In this document: positions 61,792-64,000 of the stretch, one piece after another
Position numbering within the stretch: position 1 is the first letter of the stretch
How the letters are laid out: each line of letters starts with the position of its first letter
Assembly (NCBI GenBank): GCA_028277945.1
Contig: JANQFH010000008.1
Span: forward strand, 383,442 to 447,441
Length of the DNA stretch: 64,000 bases
Direction: 5' to 3'
From: Oligoflexia bacterium
Lineage (GTDB): Bacteria; Bdellovibrionota_G; JANQFH01
Made by a program: the position numbers and the translations under genes
The notes under the pieces: generated by a model
The model's database searches: none
The model's input: the letters and a program-made list of their open reading frames with translations, nothing else
Told to the model about the DNA's origin: nothing

Positions 61792-62600
61792 GTGATTTAG
61801 AAAAAGACTTTTGGAGCCCCTTCGTCTTTGTTTTTGGCGCTATCTGTGGCAGCTTTCTCAACGTCTGTATCTATCGTCTGCCGCGACGCCAGTCCATCAT
61901 ACTGCCGCCATCACGCTGCATGTCTTGCCGGACAAAAATCCGTTTCTATGACAACATTCCGATTATTGGCTACTTGCTTTGTCAGGGACGATGTCGCTAC
62001 TGTGGAAAACCCTTTTCCATACGCTATGCGTTTGTTGAGCTCTTAACCGCAGTGCTTGTGACCTCTTTGTTTTGCGCTTATGGGATTACCACTCAGTCTG
62101 TTTTCTTTTTTCTGTTTTTTTCTGTTTTGATCGTGGTCTCATTTATTGATATCGATCACCGTATAATACCCAACAGCATCTCTATTCCCGGAATATTCCT
62201 TGGCTTTTTGGCTGCAGTGATTATGCCTCTATTTGTTGATGATTGGTTTGTGACACCAAAGGAGTCCCTATTGGGCCTTGTTCTAGGCGGAGGCTCGTTG
62301 TTCTTTGTCAACTACGCCTACAGTTGGTTCACAGGTCGTGACGGTATAGGTTTTGGTGACGTTAAACTCCTGGCTATGATGGGTGCCTTCTTTGGCGCCG
62401 CGGTTGTTTTATGGACGATTTTTTTAGGCTCGCTTATGGGTTCTATCTACGGTGTTGGCATGATAGTCCTGCAACGTCGTTCGTCGAAGTACCCAATGCC
62501 TTTTGGTCCCTTTATTGTCCTCGGTTGTGTGGTTAGTCTGTTGTTTGCAGAGCAGCTGGCTCAATGGTTTGCGACCTTTTCGCTCTCTTCCCTTTTTTAA
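61785..62600 (+). CDS. pilD: prepilin peptidase / N-methyltransferase PilD
   Basis: 271 aa. The N-terminal methyltransferase domain has the zinc cysteines CMSC...CQGRCRYC and FGAICGSFLNVCIYRLPRR. The two catalytic aspartates are in FIDIDHRIIPN (about 124) and GRDGIGFGDVKLLAMMGAFFG (about 190). It cuts and N-methylates prepilins, here both pilins. Its start overlaps the acyltransferase stop by 7 bp. The 3' 68 bp are overlapped by the antisense acpS. Confidence 0.95.
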   Translation: MLSDLEKDFWSPFVFVFGAICGSFLNVCIYRLPRRQSIILPPSRCMSCRTKIRFYDNIPIIGYLLCQGRCRYCGKPFSIRYAFVELLTAVLVTSLFCAYGITTQSVFFFLFFSVLIVVSFIDIDHRIIPNSISIPGIFLGFLAAVIMPLFVDDWFVTPKESLLGLVLGGGSLFFVNYAYSWFTGRDGIGFGDVKLLAMMGAFFGAAVVLWTIFLGSLMGSIYGVGMIVLQRRSSKYPMPFGPFIVLGCVVSLLFAEQLAQWFATFSLSSLF

Positions 62601-62985
62601 ATAATATTACGCAGCAAGTAATAATTTTGTCTTTGACTGTAAATCGGCATGTAGCAGCGTTGAGTCCTATCTCTTGAACGATGCTTGCCATCTTGGCATA
62701 GAGCACAAAGGTATTACCTTTGAGTGCTATTTGTCGGTAAGGAACGGAGTGTCCGGCGGCCTTGATAAAGGCCTCCTTGGCGCAGAAGTGACGTTGTAGC
62801 TTTTCTACAGTGATTTTGCCGCTGTTGGCAGACAGCTCGGTTTGACTGAGGACTTTATTTGTGAATCGCGTTCCGTAATTGCGGCAGATGGATTGGAAAC
62901 GACGGTTTTCCGTAATGTCGAAACCAGTGCCATAGAGCCGAGCTCCAGCTGGTATCTGTTCGAACAGCGGAATCTCCAGAGTCAT
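62533..62985 (-). CDS. acpS: holo-[acyl-carrier-protein] synthase
   Basis: 150 aa from ATG 62985 (the track start TTG 63021 adds 12 residues). The two AcpS signatures are present: LYGTGFDITENRRF (Mg-binding Asp) and RHFCAKEAFIKAAG (Glu). It transfers 4'-phosphopantetheine to acyl carrier protein. It has about 15 extra residues before GTGFDI and a basic C-terminal tail (KKGKRAKRSQTIEPAALQTTD), the coding sequence of which lies inside pilD on the opposite strand. The core is normal. There is no adjacent pdxJ, the common partner of acpS. Confidence 0.85.
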   Translation of the reverse strand: MTLEIPLFEQIPAGARLYGTGFDITENRRFQSICRNYGTRFTNKVLSQTELSANSGKITVEKLQRHFCAKEAFIKAAGHSVPYRQIALKGNTFVLYAKMASIVQEIGLNAATCRFTVKDKIITCCVILFKKGKRAKRSQTIEPAALQTTD

Positions 62986-63090
62986 GGAGGTCAATAAAAC
63001 AGCTGAATCCGAGTTTGGCAACCAGAGTAAGAGCAGAGTAGACAGCGGCTAGCGAACTATCTAGAATATCCATGGGTTTGGGTGGCAAGC

Positions 63091-64000
63091 GTGCAAATAC
63101 CGATTAGATACAAGATATTAGGAACTTATGCCTTGGTGTTTGTGCTGTTTGTCGTCTTGGTAGCCAGCAGCATTATTAGGATGCGTGACATTGGTCGGCG
63201 CCTAGAGCTTGTGGAATACGGTTATCTACCGATGTTGGCCCTTGGTACCAACATTGCCAACCTGTTTCACCTGCAAGAAGACTTTGATCTGCAAAAGATC
63301 CGCGATAATCGCGACAACAAACTCTTTCTTAATACCCTGCGTTTTTCATATCCTAAGTTGGTCAATCAAAACCTCAACGATATGGAGAGGCTCTTTACCG
63401 AGGCTGTTGTTCCTCTGGTCTTAGGAAAAGGTCGTCGGTCTGAGCTTCCCGATGGCAAGACCGCCGAGCTTCTAGTAGCCCTGCGTCAGGTACAGAACAG
63501 CCAGAGTAGGTACCAGAGTGTTTTGGACAGAGCGCTAACTGCTTTACCAGCCAATAACGGCACTGCGCGTGCAAAACTTTCACAGCAGCTTATTAGCTCG
63601 CGGGAGGAGTCGCGGGATGCTATTCAGGTGTTAAACTCTCGGCTGAACTCCAGTATTCAGATGGACATCACAAAAATTGGCCTGTTGGAACGACGCGGAA
63701 CTTGGATGACCGTTGGCCTTAGTATTCTCGGCATCATCCTAGTGTTCGGTATTGCTATTGTGGCACTTTTTATCCTCAACCCCATTCGCAAGCTCACGCA
63801 CGGCGCGAAGGTTATCTCTCAGGGCGATTACTCTCATCGGGTGGATATCCGTGCAAGAGACGAGGTTGGTATTTTAGCAACTGAATTCAACAGTATGGCA
63901 CAGTCCATTGCGCAACGTAACAAGGAGCTTGAAAACCTGTCGCATTACAATCAAAATATTATCCAGAGTATCCGCTCCGGACTACTAGTAACGGATGCCA
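63091..64000 (+). CDS. HAMP/PAS sensor kinase, N-terminal part
   Basis: The frame from GTG 63091 stays open to the window end, which explains its absence from the ORF track; 303 residues are visible. Helix TM1 (TYALVFVLFVVLVASSIIRM, about 11-30), a long helical periplasmic sensor, TM2 (about 205-227), a HAMP domain (NPIRKLTHGAKVISQGDYSHRVDIRARDEVGILATEFNSM) and the start of a PAS domain (NIIQSIRSGLLVTDA) are seen. A kinase or cyclase output should follow beyond the window. It could be a second pilus-linked two-component sensor or an unrelated kinase. Confidence 0.85.
   Translation, partial: MQIPIRYKILGTYALVFVLFVVLVASSIIRMRDIGRRLELVEYGYLPMLALGTNIANLFHLQEDFDLQKIRDNRDNKLFLNTLRFSYPKLVNQNLNDMERLFTEAVVPLVLGKGRRSELPDGKTAELLVALRQVQNSQSRYQSVLDRALTALPANNGTARAKLSQQLISSREESRDAIQVLNSRLNSSIQMDITKIGLLERRGTWMTVGLSILGIILVFGIAIVALFILNPIRKLTHGAKVISQGDYSHRVDIRARDEVGILATEFNSMAQSIAQRNKELENLSHYNQNIIQSIRSGLLVTDA

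Noticed and set aside
1-64000. CRISPR array, rRNA operon or prophage
   Set aside because: No regularly spaced direct repeats, no 16S/23S signature stretches, and no integrase, terminase or capsid genes were seen on either strand.

Overview
The window reads as a chromosome segment of a Gram-negative, deltaproteobacterial-grade bacterium (former Deltaproteobacteria in the wide sense: Desulfobacterota, Myxococcota, Bdellovibrionota or SAR324-like). The evidence is the gene content and order: a pilB-pilT-pilC-pilS-pilR-pilA cluster followed by an ABC transporter and ending in pilD, a tig-clpP-clpX-lon block, a dprA-topA pair, a TPR protein next to an ExeA-type ATPase, and FG-GAP and LamG exoproteins with a Cys-plus-membrane C-terminal tail. 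I cannot name a genus from sequence alone.

Layout. 1-9006: a partial AzlC-type transporter overlapping a small membrane methyltransferase, a membrane acyltransferase, a small secreted protein, clpB, and the TPR/ATPase pair. 9075-9500: tRNA-Lys(CTT) followed by about 350 bp of nested palindromes that include copies of the tRNA 3' end. 9600-29400: an accessory region rich in secreted proteins. It holds an FkbM methyltransferase, a 1043-aa Sec-exported protein with a possible PD-(D/E)XK fold, a LamG/lamin-tail protein, an FG-GAP protein, a diguanylate cyclase with a degenerate receiver, an ArsR-type regulator, a vapBC module beside tRNA-Leu(TAG), a metzincin protease, an eight-repeat lipoprotein, an AHL-lactonase-like hydrolase and a 1418-aa secreted protein. 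Short palindromes and an 18-bp repeat recur in the intergenic gaps of this region. 29469-47332: mostly housekeeping genes, namely a TetR regulator, tig-clpP-clpX-lon, glutaryl-CoA dehydrogenase, dprA, topA, a DUF2007/calcium-repeat membrane protein, a thiolase / 3-hydroxyacyl-CoA dehydrogenase / enoyl-CoA hydratase / acyl-CoA dehydrogenase operon, a Cys-rich secreted protein, a MITE-like element and ribF. 47502-64000: type IVa pilus locus (pilB, T, C, S, R and two pilins), a tightly packed membrane/ABC transporter operon, a left-handed beta-helix acyltransferase, pilD, an antisense-overlapping acpS, and the start of a HAMP/PAS sensor kinase.

How the genes fit together. PilB and PilT are the extension and retraction motors, PilC the platform, PilD the prepilin peptidase, and PilS/PilR should drive pilA from the sigma-54 promoter visible upstream of it. 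The first pilin is followed by a hairpin before the second, which suggests unequal expression. Glutaryl-CoA dehydrogenase makes crotonyl-CoA, which the hydratase, dehydrogenase and thiolase can take to acetyl-CoA. Clp, Lon and trigger factor form a protein quality-control block. The accessory region looks like a collection of envelope and exoprotein genes, partly horizontally acquired, with its own repeats. The best candidates for undescribed biology are the two large secreted proteins, the DUF2007/calcium-repeat protein, the tRNA-linked palindrome cluster, the MITE-like element and the small-gene operon behind the pilins.
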